DNA of 15,122 bases from Bacteroidota bacterium (GTDB lineage: Bacteria; Bacteroidota; Bacteroidia; Chitinophagales; Saprospiraceae). A model generated the notes under the pieces. It made no database searches, was not told the DNA's origin, and worked only from the letters and a program-made list of their open reading frames with translations. The stretch spans positions 1 through 15,122 of the forward strand of contig QQUB01000802.1 in the NCBI GenBank assembly GCA_008501835.1. The letters are read 5' to 3'. Position 1 is the first letter of the stretch. The number at the start of each line of letters is the position of its first letter. A program made the translations under genes and the position numbers. Shown piece after piece: positions 1 to 7,844 of this stretch.

Positions 1-1816
1 TGAGGTAGTTGGTGAAAATGCTCCCGGATGCTTTAGCGTGGATACTATTATTATTGACATTTTACCGTCCTTGGTGACAAAGGATACAGTAAGTGTTTGT
101 CAGGGGGATACGGTTATGATATTTAATAATCCGGAAACAGCAGAAGGGGATTACACTCAGACCTTCTCGGCTTTTAATGGTTGTGATTCTACGCATACCA
201 CAACCTTGATTCATACAACGGATACCATTGTTACGGATCAAATGGTCAGTATTTGTCAGGGAGACTCTGCTATGGTGTTTGGGAATTTTGAATACCTTGC
301 CGGTGAATATGCTCAGATTGATACCTCTGGAAGTTGTGTGCTGTTGGATCGAATTGAACTGGAAGTCCGGGATACTGCTGCAACTTTTGAAATGATGACC
401 ATCTGCGAATTGGACACCATCATCCTCTTTGGTCAGGAGGTTTTTGAGTCGGGGATGTACAGTGAGGTTTATGCTTCAGTGGCGGGTTGTGATTCTACCC
501 ATCGGGTTGAACTAACGGTTATTGATTCTGTGATGACTTCGGAAATAATCACCATATGTGAGAATGAAATGGCAGATGTCTTTGGAACCCCGACTAATCA
601 GGCCGGAGATTATTTCATGACCTTCACCGGAGGCAATACCTGTGATTCTACACATATGATCAAATTGGAAGTGCTGCCTGTTGCTGAGACGGAGGAAACC
701 ATAACCTTGTGTGCTGGTGAGTCCGTAGAGATTTTTGGCAACCTGGAAAGTGTAACAGGGGATTATAGTATGAGTTTTGCTGCTGCAAATGCCTGTGATT
801 CAACGCATACAGTTCACCTTGAAGTATTAGATCCGATAACGGTGGATTTGGACATAGAACCTTCCTGTGCGGGTGAAAGTGACGGGAGCATTTCTACCCT
901 GGTTTTTGGAGGACAGCCAGGATACACACTTCAGTGGAATAACGGTCAGTCCGGGAATTCCCTTGAAAACCTATTGCCGGGAACCTATGAGTTGACGGTT
1001 ACAGATCAAAATAATTGTATGGCCGAATTTTCCGCGATAGTTGAAGCCAATATTGCAGCGGATGTGTCCTTGGGTACAGTAGATCCTGATTGCTTTGGAG
1101 ATGCAAATGGTTCTATTACCGTTGAGACTGATGTTGAGGATCTTTTGTACAGTATTGACGGAGAATTTTTCCAGGCAACGCCTGTGTTTGAGAACCTGCT
1201 GGCTGGTGATTATGAATTGCAAGTACAAGATGCGGAAGGGTGTATTACGATAATGGAGGTCAATCTGGCTCAACCCCTTGAATTAATTGTTTCCCTGCCT
1301 GAAGATATGACGATACATTTGGGAGATTCTGTTGATATACAATCTGTTACCAATGGACTTGATTCCATTGTTTATTCATGGCTACCCTGGGAGTCACTGT
1401 CTTGTCAGGATTGTCCTGTGCCCGTGGCGAGTCCTTTGGTTTCCACAAATTATGTACTGTCCATAGTAGATGAAAAGGGCTGTACTGCTGTGGATGACAT
1501 TTATATTGAAGTGGAAAAAGACCGAAGGGTATATATCCCAAATGCTTTCAGTCCGGATGATGATGGAATAAACGATATATTCTATATCAATGCCGGTATT
1601 GATGTAGTGGAGATCCGTTCTTTCAGGGTGTTTGATCGCTGGGGCAATATGGTTTATGAAGGAGAAAACTTTCGGCCCAATGATCCATCCTATGGTTGGG
1701 ATGGAGATTTTAATGGAAAGCCGATGAACAGTGCGGTATTTGTTTATTATGCTGAGGTTTTGTTTGTAGATGGTTTGACAGAGGTTATGAAAGGAGAGGT
1801 TGTTTTGGTGAGGTAG
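1..1816 (+). CDS. Large secreted repeat protein with T9SS type B (gliding motility-associated) C-terminal domain, 5' end outside window
   Basis: The reading frame is open from base 2, so this is the C-terminal ~604 residues of a longer protein; the in-frame GTG at 38 has no special support as a start. First come five repeats of about 51 residues, each opening IC-x-G/L-D/E, then FG, G-D/E-Y, and usually CDSTH followed by LEV. Each repeat has two cysteines about 28 residues apart (first cysteines at codons 33, 85, 135, 186 and 237 from base 2). Next are two SprB-type repeats of about 75 residues (near bases 833-1280), with a C-x-G-x-x-x-G-S-I pattern and LLPGTYELTVTD / LLAGDYELQVQD. A PKD-like stretch follows, then the last 95 residues (from base 1529), a type B sorting domain (VYIPNAFSPDDDGIND, FDRWGN, GWDGDFNG). 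By family it is exported through T9SS to the cell surface or medium, perhaps as an adhesin; the substrate or ligand is unknown. A terminator follows 79 bp after the stop. Confidence 0.9.
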   Translation, partial: EVVGENAPGCFSVDTIIIDILPSLVTKDTVSVCQGDTVMIFNNPETAEGDYTQTFSAFNGCDSTHTTTLIHTTDTIVTDQMVSICQGDSAMVFGNFEYLAGEYAQIDTSGSCVLLDRIELEVRDTAATFEMMTICELDTIILFGQEVFESGMYSEVYASVAGCDSTHRVELTVIDSVMTSEIITICENEMADVFGTPTNQAGDYFMTFTGGNTCDSTHMIKLEVLPVAETEETITLCAGESVEIFGNLESVTGDYSMSFAAANACDSTHTVHLEVLDPITVDLDIEPSCAGESDGSISTLVFGGQPGYTLQWNNGQSGNSLENLLPGTYELTVTDQNNCMAEFSAIVEANIAADVSLGTVDPDCFGDANGSITVETDVEDLLYSIDGEFFQATPVFENLLAGDYELQVQDAEGCITIMEVNLAQPLELIVSLPEDMTIHLGDSVDIQSVTNGLDSIVYSWLPWESLSCQDCPVPVASPLVSTNYVLSIVDEKGCTAVDDIYIEVEKDRRVYIPNAFSPDDDGINDIFYINAGIDVVEIRSFRVFDRWGNMVYEGENFRPNDPSYGWDGDFNGKPMNSAVFVYYAEVLFVDGLTEVMKGEVVLVR

Positions 1817-1894
1817 TGTAAGGCGATCGTTTATTAAATGAATTGTGAAGAATCAGCCTCATTAATCCCAGGCTGAAAAGAAAAAACATGACTC

Positions 1895-1933
1895 ATCCCG
1901 AATTTTGGCCAAAGCCAAAATTCGGGATTTTTT
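1895..1933 (+). terminator. Rho-independent terminator of the T9SS repeat protein gene
   Basis: A perfect 15-bp stem (1895-1909 with 1914-1928) with a 4-nt CAAA loop runs straight into a T run (1928-1933). It sits 79 bp after the stop codon at 1816 and is a textbook intrinsic terminator for plus-strand transcription. Confidence 0.88.
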
Positions 1934-2277
1934 ATTGCAACATGGTTCTAAAACACTTGGACCGTATTCCTAATTATTCAAAAATCGTACACGTATAATT
2001 TGGTGGCGGCTGCCCGAAAATCTTGCTGTTTGACGGAGGAGTTTAGATTTTCTAGAGTTTTTGTTTCGTTTTGGGGCAATGCCAAAATGAAAAGCCCAGC
2101 CGGCTTGAGGCGATATTTAGCAAAACCACAAATGATTGTATTACAGAACCTAATTAGTCCTAGAGTACTTTAATGAAACATTTTTCATCAAAATTCAAAA
2201 GATTTAACCCCCATCTAAGTGTTTGGAAAATAGATTCTAAAAAAATTGGGATGAACTCATGTTTAATTTGATTGTTC
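1934..2277. other. Non-coding gap with two hairpins, between convergent genes
   Basis: No credible ORF was found. There are two adjacent inverted repeats: 2016-2023 with 2045-2052 (8 bp, GAAAATCT/AGATTTTC), and 2064-2074 with 2082-2092 (11 bp including one G-T pair, loop GGCAATG). A short AGCCGGCT palindrome lies at 2098-2105. The pair looks like a small dispersed intergenic hairpin element rather than a terminator, because neither stem is followed by a clean T run on either strand. The rest (2110-2277) is AT-rich with nothing recognised. No clear terminator for the leftward metallophosphoesterase gene is visible. Confidence 0.4.
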
Positions 2278-4653
2278 TTAATTCCCACCAACGATCATCT
2301 TAGCCGTTCTGCTCACACCGTTTTTCCCTCTTAGCCAGATAATATAGGCACCTGCAGGAAGATCACCTCTTTCAATTCGAAGGTTACCTCCACTTATTTG
2401 GTATGCTGGAATTACCTTGTTGCCCACAGAATCCATTACATTGACTAGAACACTTTCCTCAAAGCCTTTTGGTAGACTGATGTTGGCAAAATCGGTCATT
2501 GGATTAGGCCTGATTTCAAGAGGGGGGAGATTTAAAGGAAGAGGGTTGCGTGTTGAAGTTACATTATTGCAATTCAATAAATTAGTACCAACCATAACAA
2601 ATAAGTCATCAAAATAACTGTCATTGTCCGTTCCGGCATTACGGGTGCCTTTTAATTCTACCTGGATTACTCTCGTTTGTTCGGGAATGGCTGTTGTTTC
2701 ACTCAAAAAAGTCCAGGAATTATTTAATGTGGACAAGGTATTGGTTTCACCAATAACTTGTTGGTTTTCATCCAAAAACACTAGCTTCATCTCCGGAAGA
2801 TCACTTCCTCCCCAGTTGGATAAATAGCCGCCGAAATGAACGGGGAAGGCCCCAGTGTCGATAGAGTCAGAAAAGGCTGAAATATCAATGTCTTGATACG
2901 CTCTGGCAACTTCACTATGCTCACAAAGTCCGCCTACGGTAAAATATTTTTCGCCGTTGTAGGGAGTTACACCATCACAAGCTCCGCTGGTTAAAGCCTC
3001 CATCACTCCTTCGGCCACCATCCAGTCATCGAGGTCATTTTCAGCTCCCGGGTTCATCAATAGGTTTGGAAGTGCAATAGACGCTCCGGTAGTAAAACTA
3101 ACCGGATCAGACCACTCACTCCAGTTCATTTCCTTGTCACGATATCTAACACGCCACCAATAAGTTGTCAAAGGCGCTAATCCCATTACTTCCTCATCGG
3201 TCAGGTCATCACCTTCCTGGGTGTCGATTTCATAATACCAGTTTTCAAAATTTTTCCAGCTTTCATAAACGGGAGCGGTAAAACCTGTTTCGACTTCAGC
3301 CACTTGCCAATGACTTTGACCATGGGTGGCATCTGGATTCATTGATTCAAAATCACCGGCTTCCAAAATCACACATTCCGGGATAATGGCCTCTCCTACA
3401 GGACCAAGGGGCATAGGTTTTGAAACTGGCGCGGGGTATAATTTTATGGTCAGGCTATCGGTTAACTGGTTGTCAATGATTACATCCTGGTCGCCCCGGC
3501 TGATTCTTTTTACCGTAAATGCCGGGTCTGCTCCTGCGGTAACATCCACTACCACAAACCCATAATCGTCCTGAGAAACGGAAAATTCATCATAATCAAA
3601 ATTGGGGAATTCACCCCAGTTGTCGATGGCACCTCCGGCAGTTGCAACGTTGACCCATAAATGTTTGTGGTCTCTGGACTGGCCTCTGGAGTAGCCATGG
3701 GTGTGGCCAAAAAAGTGAATGGATGGTTTCTCGCAACCAGAGCTGAATTGTTCAAGTTTATTGATGATCTCTCCGGTGAAATCGGATTCTCCGGGTGTCC
3801 AGAGTTCTGATTTGAAAGGGTGGTGTAATTGTGCGAAAACGAAGTCAATGGAATCCGCAACGCAGGTATTCGTCAACAAATTATCGAGCCAGTTGAGTTG
3901 CTCCGGTCCGTCAAAAGGGCTGTTGGAATCCAGGCCAATGATCCTGACATTTCCATAATCTTTATACCACCAGTGTTCCTCAAATCCGGGTGTTCCATTC
4001 TCCGGCATTTTAAAGTAACTGAAGTAATAGGAAGTGTTGTATTCGTGGTTACCCAAAACAGGGTAAACCGGAATCTGACTGAATAAACTTTCAGCAGGGT
4101 TAAAAAAGGAATTTCTCCAGCTGTTGAAATCATTTCCGTTAACAACAAGGTCGCCCGGTATCATGACTAAGGCAAGGTTTTCGGTAATGGAATTACCAAA
4201 TTGACCTTCCAGGTAATCAATTACCCCCTCCTCTACAATTTCCTGAAACTTATTCGGATGGCTGCCGTCTCTTTGCATATCACTCATAGCTACCAACCGG
4301 AATGATTCATTGTCAGAGGCAAAAGGTGGGGTTTTAAATTCATATACTTCTGAAACGGCTTCTCCTGTCTTCACCCGGTAATAATAGCCGGTAAATCGTT
4401 CCAGCCCTGATATTTGTACTTCATGAATAATAGTGCCGCCTTCTGATGCATAGGTAATTCCTTCACTGGAGTTGCCCAAGGTGTCTGTTAATCCCCATTC
4501 TACGAGGCTTTCCTTCCCGAAATCCGTTTCCCACAAGATGTAAATGGAATGCGGATTTGCATCCTGTAAATAAGGTTTAATAGTTATTTCCTGGGCATCA
4601 AGCAATGAAAACAGACAGGTACCCACTATGGCCAATACAATAGCTTTTTGCAT
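2278..4653 (-). CDS. Secreted calcineurin-type metallophosphoesterase with FN3-like domains and T9SS type A sorting signal
   Basis: 791 residues. Residues 1-20 are a signal peptide ending LLDA-QE. Residues 22-110 form a fibronectin III-like domain like the N-terminal domain of purple acid phosphatases. The catalytic metallophosphoesterase domain (about 118-370) shows the metal-ligand motifs in order: SDMQ (D125), GDLV (D168), GNHE (N202, H203), LHHP (H277/H278) and GHTHGY (H317, H319). A second FN3-like region (about 405-525) and a lectin/CBM-like beta region opening NLLMNPGAEND (about 530-695) follow. The last ~80 residues are a type A signal (IRPNPMTDFANISLP, then DLPAGAYIIWLRG). By family it hydrolyses phosphate mono- or diesters outside the cell using two metal ions; the substrate cannot be read from sequence. 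It starts 39 bp after the oxidoreductase gene on the same strand, so the two are probably co-transcribed. Confidence 0.9.
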   Translation of the reverse strand: MQKAIVLAIVGTCLFSLLDAQEITIKPYLQDANPHSIYILWETDFGKESLVEWGLTDTLGNSSEGITYASEGGTIIHEVQISGLERFTGYYYRVKTGEAVSEVYEFKTPPFASDNESFRLVAMSDMQRDGSHPNKFQEIVEEGVIDYLEGQFGNSITENLALVMIPGDLVVNGNDFNSWRNSFFNPAESLFSQIPVYPVLGNHEYNTSYYFSYFKMPENGTPGFEEHWWYKDYGNVRIIGLDSNSPFDGPEQLNWLDNLLTNTCVADSIDFVFAQLHHPFKSELWTPGESDFTGEIINKLEQFSSGCEKPSIHFFGHTHGYSRGQSRDHKHLWVNVATAGGAIDNWGEFPNFDYDEFSVSQDDYGFVVVDVTAGADPAFTVKRISRGDQDVIIDNQLTDSLTIKLYPAPVSKPMPLGPVGEAIIPECVILEAGDFESMNPDATHGQSHWQVAEVETGFTAPVYESWKNFENWYYEIDTQEGDDLTDEEVMGLAPLTTYWWRVRYRDKEMNWSEWSDPVSFTTGASIALPNLLMNPGAENDLDDWMVAEGVMEALTSGACDGVTPYNGEKYFTVGGLCEHSEVARAYQDIDISAFSDSIDTGAFPVHFGGYLSNWGGSDLPEMKLVFLDENQQVIGETNTLSTLNNSWTFLSETTAIPEQTRVIQVELKGTRNAGTDNDSYFDDLFVMVGTNLLNCNNVTSTRNPLPLNLPPLEIRPNPMTDFANISLPKGFEESVLVNVMDSVGNKVIPAYQISGGNLRIERGDLPAGAYIIWLRGKNGVSRTAKMIVGGN

Positions 4654-4692
4654 TTGTTATTCGAATATGTTTACGGTATTATTTGGAAACCC

Positions 4693-5814
4693 TCAGAAGC
4701 GCGAGATCAAATCTTCCAGTATCACTTTGGAGTCTTCATGAATGGCGCCGAGAATTCCACCGGGTTTGAAATTATCAAATCCAAGGAAATACATATTGTC
4801 AAATTCTCCTTTCCCGATAGGGGAGGAGGGATTATCGTACCTGTCAAGCATCGGGTCAATGCCCGGAATGAATTCGTCCAGTCTTGACTTATACCCTGTA
4901 CAGAGGATCACATCATGAATTTCGATTTCCCGGCCATCCTTAAATATGATGGTTTGAAGATCAAAGTGATCAATATCAGGGACAACTTTTATATTACCTT
5001 TCCGGATTTGTTTAGCGGTTCCCAGGTCGATGACCGGAGTTTTTCCAGTAAGCCTAAGTTGCGCTGACGGAGGCATTTTAGGCGTTTTTATACCAAATTT
5101 GTCCAGTTTTCCAATACTGAGTCGTTGTGCAATCACGGAAATTCGATCCCCGAGCCAATTCGGTAATTTAGATAGTTTGAAGGCCGTCTCCTGTGTCGGA
5201 CGGCCAAATAATTCCAATGGAACAATATTTACCGGTCCGCGTACGGAAATCCATACTTCCACTCCTTTCTTATGGAGATCAAGTGCAATTTCTGCACCAG
5301 TATTGCCCATGCCAACCACCAGCACCTTTTTACCTTGATAAGGGTCAGGGTTTTTATAGGTACGGCTATGGGTTATCGTTCCGTTGAAATCTTCCATGCC
5401 GTCCCATCTGGGTTCAAAAGGCACTCTATTTACGCCAGTGGCAACTATAACATGTTTGTACAAGTAATTTTTTTCTCCTGATTTTACTTCCCAAAGTCCT
5501 TTCTCAGTTTTGTGAATGCTGTCGATAGGATGATTGAGTTCGGGATTTATGTCAAATTCCTTGGCATAATCCTCTAAATAACTCAACAGTTGTTGTCTGG
5601 AAACAAAGGTGGGAAAATCTTTAGGGAAAGGTTTGTGTGGTAGAGACGATTTTTCATTGACAGTATGCAAATGCAGCCTGTCGTAGTGCTGGCTCCATGA
5701 CCAGGCTACCCTGTTTTGTCCTTCGAAAATATCGAAAGGAATGTTGTTTTTTCGTAATCGGCCGGCCATAGCAAGACCTGCAGGACCGGCACCAATGATC
5801 AGTATTTTTTCCAT
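4693..5814 (-). CDS. FAD/NADPH-dependent flavin monooxygenase-like oxidoreductase (FMO/CzcO family)
   Basis: 373 residues, no signal peptide, so cytoplasmic. A Rossmann FAD site, IGAGPAG, lies at residues 7-13. ATG is at 125-127. The class B flavin monooxygenase fingerprint F-x-G-x3-H-x3-Y is present at 143-153 (FNGTITHSRTY). A second dinucleotide site, VGMGNTGAEIA, is at 167-177, and CTGYKS, the second ATG-like motif, at 305-310. Length and architecture match compact bacterial and plant FMO/YUCCA-like enzymes and the proteins often labelled CzcO or 'putative flavoprotein involved in K+ transport'. The expected reaction is NADPH- and O2-dependent oxygenation of a soft nucleophile or ketone, but the substrate is unknown. 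The Y rather than W at the end of the fingerprint favours FMO over Baeyer-Villiger enzymes. The gene begins 94 bp after the mini type B protein and lies 39 bp ahead of the metallophosphoesterase. Confidence 0.87.
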   Translation of the reverse strand: MEKILIIGAGPAGLAMAGRLRKNNIPFDIFEGQNRVAWSWSQHYDRLHLHTVNEKSSLPHKPFPKDFPTFVSRQQLLSYLEDYAKEFDINPELNHPIDSIHKTEKGLWEVKSGEKNYLYKHVIVATGVNRVPFEPRWDGMEDFNGTITHSRTYKNPDPYQGKKVLVVGMGNTGAEIALDLHKKGVEVWISVRGPVNIVPLELFGRPTQETAFKLSKLPNWLGDRISVIAQRLSIGKLDKFGIKTPKMPPSAQLRLTGKTPVIDLGTAKQIRKGNIKVVPDIDHFDLQTIIFKDGREIEIHDVILCTGYKSRLDEFIPGIDPMLDRYDNPSSPIGKGEFDNMYFLGFDNFKPGGILGAIHEDSKVILEDLISRF

Positions 5815-5908
5815 TTTTTAAGTGAATCCAATAAGGATAAGGGCTAAAATAGGTTTTTTTATTTAGCTATTGGAAGAAATACGAAAATAATCACTTGTGA
5901 AATTGAAC

Positions 5909-6283
5909 CTAAAACAGCAGATTGATAGTTCCTGTTTTCCTGTAAACGAGGCCTTTATCATCTTTGTACTGGACTGCATACACGAAAACATCCGGGTATA
6001 ATACCTCGTTTTTATATCTGCCGTCCCAACCCTGGGTATAGTCGTCGGTTTCGTACAAAAGGGTACCCCAGCGGTTGAATACCTTCATATTGAATTCGTA
6101 CAGGATCACATCACCTGTTTCTACCTTAAATTCATCATTTACACCATCGCCATTTGGACTAAAAGCGTTTGGAATGTAAACTTTAGGAGGAAATTGTTTG
6201 TGTAAAGCAGGAGATTCGGCAGCTGTTGAAATAAAGGAGAACAGTGCAAAAATAAGGAGCATTGAAAGGGATCTCATGTTCAT
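5909..6283 (-). CDS. Mini secreted protein consisting of signal peptide plus T9SS type B sorting domain
   Basis: 124 residues. Residues 1-21 are a signal peptide (hydrophobic LLIFALFSFISTA). Only about 13 residues separate it from the type B domain, which starts at VYIPNAFSPNGDGVND (35-50) and continues with VFNRWGTLLYE (68-78), GWDGRY (85-90) and a final beta strand KTGTINLLF. In most proteins with this signal the domain ends a cargo of hundreds to thousands of residues; here there is essentially no cargo. An alternative start at Met3 is possible; the first ATG is used here. There is no stop-broken upstream reading frame that I can see to suggest a truncated large gene, and the signal peptide is intact. 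It could be a free secreted beta domain, a component that caps or competes for the T9SS machinery, or a gene derived from a larger one. A perfect TAAATTTG box lies 80 bp upstream. Confidence 0.85.
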   Translation of the reverse strand: MNMRSLSMLLIFALFSFISTAAESPALHKQFPPKVYIPNAFSPNGDGVNDEFKVETGDVILYEFNMKVFNRWGTLLYETDDYTQGWDGRYKNEVLYPDVFVYAVQYKDDKGLVYRKTGTINLLF

Positions 6284-6362
6284 GAATTTTTTAAAAAAGT
6301 TATGGGATCAGGTCTTTGGGATCTGTTAAATTCTGGATTATAATTTTGTTGTTTTTCAGCTG

Positions 6363-6370
6363 CAAATTTA
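6363..6370 (-). promoter_or_regulatory. Bacteroidota -7 promoter box upstream of the mini type B protein
   Basis: On the minus strand this reads TAAATTTG, a perfect match to the Bacteroidota -7 consensus TAnnTTTG. The predicted start near 6356 gives a leader of about 70 nt before the ATG at 6283. The -33 region has CTG rather than TTG at the right spacing, so the call is moderate. Confidence 0.4.
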
Positions 6371-6469
6371 CGAAAGTCATTGTGGTGACAGGACCTTATT
6401 TACTCATTGACCGGGCAGGAGTGGGAGTGGTGGAATCCGTTGAGAATGTGTGTTCGATGACAGAAATAT

Positions 6470-6497
6470 AAAAGCCCTCAAGGAGATGCCTTAGGGC
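6470..6497 (-). terminator. Probable terminator of the 61-aa membrane peptide gene
   Basis: On the minus strand, a 9-bp stem (6489-6497 with 6474-6483, one bulged base, loop of 5) is followed by TTTTAT. It lies 46 bp after the stop codon at 6543. The T run is short and interrupted, hence moderate confidence. Confidence 0.5.
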
Positions 6498-6542
6498 AGC
6501 AGGTTATAGGTTTGCAGAAATGATAGTTCTTCCTACCTTAAA

Positions 6543-6728
6543 CTAAAAATCAGTAATTTTTAAGTATGTGCTATCATTCAAATTAATGCTGTCTTGCTGG
6601 GTATCCATATATTTTTTTCTGTTATCAATATTATCTGCAACACCTTTTGCAAATGTGTACATTGATATTAAGTAAATAATTGCAATAAAAAAAACAGCAA
6701 TACAACCTATGATAATAACTCTTTTCAT
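6543..6728 (-). CDS. Small single-span membrane protein, unknown function
   Basis: 61 residues. I do not recognise a family. Residues 4-26 are a strongly hydrophobic membrane segment (VIIIGCIAVFFIAIIYLISMY), preceded by a positive KR, then a polar tail of about 33 residues rich in D, N and S (DNIDNRKKYMDTQQDSINLND). A single-pass membrane peptide with the tail outside the cytoplasm would fit; an uncleaved signal is also possible. The start codon is 36 nt from the left edge of hairpin element A, and a terminator-like hairpin follows the stop. The next minus-strand gene to the right has the same arrangement relative to element B. Reality of the gene rests on composition and context only. Confidence 0.55.
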   Translation of the reverse strand: MKRVIIIGCIAVFFIAIIYLISMYTFAKGVADNIDNRKKYMDTQQDSINLNDSTYLKITDF

Positions 6729-6763
6729 TTTTCATACTTTAACTCCCTTGATGCCTAAAGTCT

Positions 6764-7271
6764 CCACCTTTCCCTCAAAAAAACAAAAACCGCTCGTTGC
6801 TTCCCAGCTTCAATGCCCTGTGCTCATTCCTATTTATCCCGAATATAAGGAAAATACAATTCGAATATTCATGAAAAACCAATTTGAAGAGCATATAGAA
6901 TTTAAGCTACAAGTGATTTTTCCATTAGGAGGATTGGCGTCAAATTACTACAAGTCAATGCCAGAGGCATGTCATATTATTGCATGGTACGTCAGTGCCT
7001 TGTAATAATGCAAAATAAATCCAGTTCCATGGGAACGACACAATTAGGCTCATAATCAATTAATTGTACCGTTCCCATGGAACTGGGGATTTCTCAATTC
7101 ATAGCAAGGCACTGACGTGCCATGCTATGAGATGCCGTCTCTCTGAGACTAGATGGATACTCGTAAAAACAACACGAATATGACACCTATCCCTTTAGGA
7201 AAAATACTATGCCTATTTTTCCTATATTGTGTTTTCCATTCAAATAATACTCAGTGATAATGCAACAATTT
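6764..7271. repeat. Hairpin element A, ~510 bp direct repeat (partner at 7845-8380)
   Basis: This stretch aligns nearly base for base with 7845-8380, in the same orientation, with a few short indels. The longest difference is around 6921-6955 versus 7998-8063. Its core (6976-7130) is three consecutive hairpins. Beyond them lie GTCTCTCTGAGAC (7137-7149, a 5-bp stem) and a perfect 10-bp stem at 7197-7206 with 7214-7223. The element ends at ATGCAACAATTT, which corresponds to the start codon region of the HAD gene beside element B. I see no transposase ORF, so it could be a non-autonomous mobile element, a recombination site or a segmental duplication. Confidence 0.85.
6976..7130. repeat. Triple hairpin core of element A
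   Basis: Left hairpin 6976-6990 with 6995-7009: 15 positions with one mismatch, two G-T pairs and a GTCA loop. Middle hairpin 7021-7037 with 7070-7086: 17 bp perfect, with inner ACAATTA/TAATTGT at 7040-7046 and 7061-7067. Right hairpin 7099-7112 with 7117-7130: 14 positions, one mismatch, TGAC loop. The left and right hairpins are also complementary to each other, so the whole 155 bp can fold either as three hairpins or as one long nested stem. Confidence 0.85.
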
Positions 7272-7282
7272 AAAGCGCTTCC

Positions 7283-7842
7283 AGTGTCGGACGGGAGGGT
7301 CGAATAAAGATTAATAAAATTTTATAGGTAAAACAACGAAGCTTTTAACTTTTTCTCCATTTACTTCTGCAGGGATCCAGTTGGGCATGTTTTTTACAAT
7401 TTCAATTGATATTTTATCATAATCATAACCAATACTCCTTCTTATTCCAATATTCGTTATCTCTCCAAGTTCGTTAACTATAAAACAAGCCAACACAGAA
7501 AATTGAATATTTGATTCGTAGTCTGGGTAAATCAAATTCGTTTGAATATAATCATACAATTTTTTTTCACCTCCTGGAAATTTTGCAAATTTCTCAGGTC
7601 GAATATAAACTTTACTATCTTGGTATGAAAATTGGTTTTTTGTTCTTGGAATAGGAATTGAATCCACTTTAATTTTCTTCTTCCCTTCAAATGTTACACG
7701 CTTAATGGTAATTGTATCTTTATTAAGCTTCCAAAAATCTAATGTTTCATCTTGAGCCTTCAAGGTAAAACAAATATAAAGTAATCCTATTAAAATAATT
7801 GTTTGCTTCATTTTACGGAACTTTATTTACGTCCGATACACT
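7283..7842. repeat. Inverted repeat bracketing the TonB-C-domain gene
   Basis: AGTGTCGGACG at 7283-7293 is mirrored by CGTCCGATACACT at 7830-7842 (one extra TA in the right copy). The pair encloses the minus-strand gene at 7311-7811 with only 17 and 18 bp to spare. This is how the ends of an inserted gene cassette or small mobile unit would look, but the arms are short and no recombinase is present in the window. Confidence 0.5.
7311..7811 (-). CDS. Small secreted/periplasmic protein with TonB C-terminal domain
   Basis: 166 residues. A signal peptide lies at residues 1-19 (IILIGLLYICFTLKA-QD). A linker rich in K, D and T follows to about residue 75, then a TonB C-terminal-type domain: KFPGGEKKLYDYIQTNLIYP (77-96), FIVNELGEITNIGI (110-123) and a final strand motif NWIPAEVNGEKVKSFVVLPIKF (144-165). 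These signatures are typical of Bacteroidota TonB-like proteins. Full TonB proteins carry an N-terminal inner membrane anchor and long proline-rich linker, both missing here. A soluble periplasmic or lipid-free exported domain is therefore likelier than an energy transducer driving outer membrane receptors. The gene is AT-rich, bracketed by an inverted repeat, lies between the two hairpin elements, and its start is 34 nt from element B. Confidence 0.78.
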   Translation of the reverse strand: MKQTIILIGLLYICFTLKAQDETLDFWKLNKDTITIKRVTFEGKKKIKVDSIPIPRTKNQFSYQDSKVYIRPEKFAKFPGGEKKLYDYIQTNLIYPDYESNIQFSVLACFIVNELGEITNIGIRRSIGYDYDKISIEIVKNMPNWIPAEVNGEKVKSFVVLPIKFY

Positions 7843-7844
7843 AA

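Noticed and set aside
38..40. GTG at 38 as the start of the repeat protein
   Set aside because: The frame is open to the left edge of the window and the sequence is already mid-domain, so the true start lies outside.
6709..7005. Plus-strand 98-aa ORF through element A
   Set aside because: The matching frame in element B is broken by stops and indels, and the sequence is hairpin-rich, so it is a chance ORF in non-coding repeat DNA.
7154..7258. Short plus-strand ORF in element A (MDTRKNNTNMTPIPLG...) with a counterpart in element B at 8261
   Set aside because: The two versions are similar, but most differences change the amino acid, the stop is not shared, and the B version runs into the HAD gene in another frame. 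No support for a real peptide.
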